Below, one piece after another: positions 4,810-5,985 of a stretch of 5,985 bases of DNA. Source of the DNA: Bacillota bacterium (GTDB lineage Bacteria > Bacillota > Bacilli > Lactobacillales > Aerococcaceae). The notes beneath the pieces are model-generated. The model ran no database searches, had not been told where the DNA came from, and saw only the letters and a list, made by a program, of their open reading frames with translations. The stretch covers positions 1 to 5,985 of the forward strand of contig JAEZWY010000219.1 of NCBI GenBank assembly GCA_023442905.1, in the 5' to 3' direction. Numbering within the stretch: position 1 is the first letter of the stretch; the number at the start of each line of letters is the position of its first letter. Made by a program: the position numbers and the translations under genes.

Positions 4810-4818
4810 TGGTAAAAT
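4810..4818 (+). promoter_or_regulatory. Candidate extended -10 promoter for the anion permease gene
   Basis: TGG (4810-4812) followed by TAAAAT (4813-4818) is an extended -10 box, with a poor -35 (TAGTTA, 4790-4795). The surrounding T-rich run plus TTGGTAnAAT closely resembles the glycerate kinase promoter. Transcription would start near 4825, upstream of the terminator at 4837-4869. Confidence 0.5.
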
Positions 4819-4836
4819 AATGTAGCAATTAATGGG

Positions 4837-4869
4837 GTCACCGCCGATTTCTTGGCTGGTGGCTTTTTT
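4837..4869 (+). terminator. Strong intrinsic terminator before the permease gene, possible attenuator
   Basis: CACC (4839-4842) pairs with GGTG (4858-4861), GCC (4843-4845) with GGC (4854-4856), with a single bulged T at 4857 and an eight-base loop; G4837 and T4838 can add two outer pairs. Six T residues follow (4864-4869). It is 88 bases after the glycerate kinase stop and 30 bases before the permease ATG. It may simply end the kinase transcript, or, if the promoter at 4810-4818 is real, act within the permease leader. Confidence 0.85.
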
Positions 4870-4899
4870 ATAGGAATACAAATTTGAGGGGGTTTACTT

Positions 4900-5985
4900 A
4901 TGCATAAAATTAACATTTGGGTACGGCAGAACCTGCTCTTTGTGATTGCCGCAAGCTTGGCCACAATTGCTGTGATATTCGGCCAATTCGACCCAACCTA
5001 TATCAAATATGACGTCTTAGTCAGTTTATTCGGCTTGATGATTATCTTAGCCTTTTTCCAGACGTCAGGCTTATTACGGTGGGCGTCGATAAAATTGATC
5101 GACTGGTCCGGAAATAGCCGCGTCATCGTCCAATCCATGGTCCTGGCTTCATTCTTCGGGTCATTCCTATTATCCAACGACATCGCCGTCCTGACCCTAC
5201 TACCGATTTACTTGAACATCCTACGCCACTTACCAGCATTCAAGGGCCGTGTACTCGGGGCAGCCCTAATCGTCGTGACGGCAAACCTAGGCGGGGTCTT
5301 CTTTCCCTTCTCCAACCCACAAAATCTCATCATCTATTCAACCTATCCAGTCGATTTCGTCAGTTTCATGTGGTGGACCCTACCCCTGATGGTTGCCGGC
5401 TTTATCCTAGTTATGGCCGCAACGCTCTTCGTGGAGAAAAGGGCAGCCCACACACAAGTTGAGGGCAATGCAGTAGATAGGTCGATAGTCATTCAAGCAA
5501 GCATTGGCATGGTCCTCATGGTCATTGCCATCTTTGGTTTATTCAATATTTACTGGACCGTGACCTTCATTGTAGCCTATGTCCTACTAACTAACTGGCG
5601 GTATTTACTGCAAGTGGATTATTTATTGCTACTGACTTTTGCGTCATTTTTTGTATTAGTCGGAAACATTACTGACTTAACGGTCGTCCAATCTTGGTTG
5701 TCAGCCAACATTTCAAGCAATGTCATGGCTTACCTAACAGGGCTCTTGGCTTCACAAGTATTTTCAAATGTCCCAACCACTATTCTGGTTTCACCCTTTA
5801 CAGACCAGGCTCATAGCTTGTTGATGGGGGTTAACATTGGTGGCTTAGGGACCATGGTCGCTTCATTAGCTAACTTAATCGGTTTTACCATTATTCGAAA
5901 CGCTCTGTCTATGGATTCTAGGGCTTATTTAAAGATTTTCACCATAATAAATGTGATTTTTATTCTGATTTTAGGCCTCCTTTTC
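4900..5985 (+). CDS. SLC13/ArsB-type (CitMHS-like) anion permease, open at the right edge
   Basis: An unbroken frame of 362 codons runs from the ATG at 4900, preceded by GAGGGGG (4886-4892) at seven bases, to the window end without a stop. The protein is almost wholly hydrophobic helices and has the signature turns of the ion-transporter superfamily (CitMHS, ArsB, YbiR-like permeases) in two halves: SNDIAVLTLLPI (92-103) and NLGGVFFPFSNPQNLIIY (129-146), then FSNVPTTILVSPF (288-300) and VNIGGLGTMVASLANLIGF (311-329). A short charged loop near 179-195 divides the halves. The last residues (from INVIFILILGLLF) look like a final membrane helix, so only a few residues are probably missing. It would carry an anion or dicarboxylate across the cell membrane, often with Na or H ions. 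The substrate cannot be read from the sequence; glycerate or a related acid is a guess from the neighbouring kinase. Confidence 0.85.
   Translation, partial: MHKINIWVRQNLLFVIAASLATIAVIFGQFDPTYIKYDVLVSLFGLMIILAFFQTSGLLRWASIKLIDWSGNSRVIVQSMVLASFFGSFLLSNDIAVLTLLPIYLNILRHLPAFKGRVLGAALIVVTANLGGVFFPFSNPQNLIIYSTYPVDFVSFMWWTLPLMVAGFILVMAATLFVEKRAAHTQVEGNAVDRSIVIQASIGMVLMVIAIFGLFNIYWTVTFIVAYVLLTNWRYLLQVDYLLLLTFASFFVLVGNITDLTVVQSWLSANISSNVMAYLTGLLASQVFSNVPTTILVSPFTDQAHSLLMGVNIGGLGTMVASLANLIGFTIIRNALSMDSRAYLKIFTIINVIFILILGLLF

Noticed and set aside
4998..5183. A 61-codon minus-strand frame opposite the permease gene
   Set aside because: It is antisense to a long, well-conserved membrane-protein frame and has no start signals.
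1..5985. CRISPR array, tRNA or rRNA genes, insertion sequences, phage genes
   Set aside because: No regularly spaced repeats, cloverleaf sequences, transposase frames or terminal inverted repeats were seen.

Overview
The window looks like chromosomal DNA of a low-to-moderate GC Gram-positive bacterium, most likely in the order Lactobacillales. The evidence is strong Bacillota-type Shine-Dalgarno sequences, extended -10 promoters, a TPP riboswitch with an intrinsic terminator as its expression platform, a CcpA-type cre site, and the protein sequences themselves. I cannot name a genus with confidence.

Layout. (1) Bases 1-71, minus strand: the first 23 codons of a gene that runs off the left edge, possibly a GNAT acetyltransferase, with its own promoter at 110-139. 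(2) Bases 72-579 carry no protein gene I can support. They hold that divergent promoter, an unexplained hairpin with a T-tract (196-229), the thi promoter (264-292), a TPP riboswitch aptamer (310-383), a linker with candidate alternative pairings, an intrinsic terminator (452-492) and a 13-bp direct repeat that includes the thiM start codon. (3) Bases 580-2870: a tight thiM-thiE-thiD operon for thiamin salvage. ThiM phosphorylates hydroxyethylthiazole, ThiD phosphorylates HMP and HMP-P, and ThiE joins the two products to give thiamin phosphate. TPP bound by the leader would shut the operon off. No de novo genes (thiC, thiG) are in the window. (4) Bases 2879-2940: a terminator that appears to work in both directions between thiD and a convergent minus-strand pair. 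(5) Bases 2964-3382, minus strand: a small two-helix membrane protein of unknown function followed by an orphan RelB/DinJ-like ribbon-helix-helix protein with no toxin next to it. Their promoter has a perfect 12-bp palindrome over the predicted start of transcription. (6) Bases 3612-4748: a glycerate kinase with an extended -10 promoter and a probable cre site just upstream of it, which suggests carbon catabolite control. (7) Bases 4900-5985: a SLC13/ArsB-type anion permease open at the right edge. Its short leader contains its own candidate promoter followed by a strong intrinsic terminator, which could act as an attenuator.

Most of the window is ordinary metabolic sequence and I do not see a clear new defence or mobile system. 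The most interesting parts are the orphan antitoxin-like/membrane pair with its palindromic operator candidate, the Asp-for-Cys change in both thi kinases, the leader of the permease gene, and the repeat at the thiM start.
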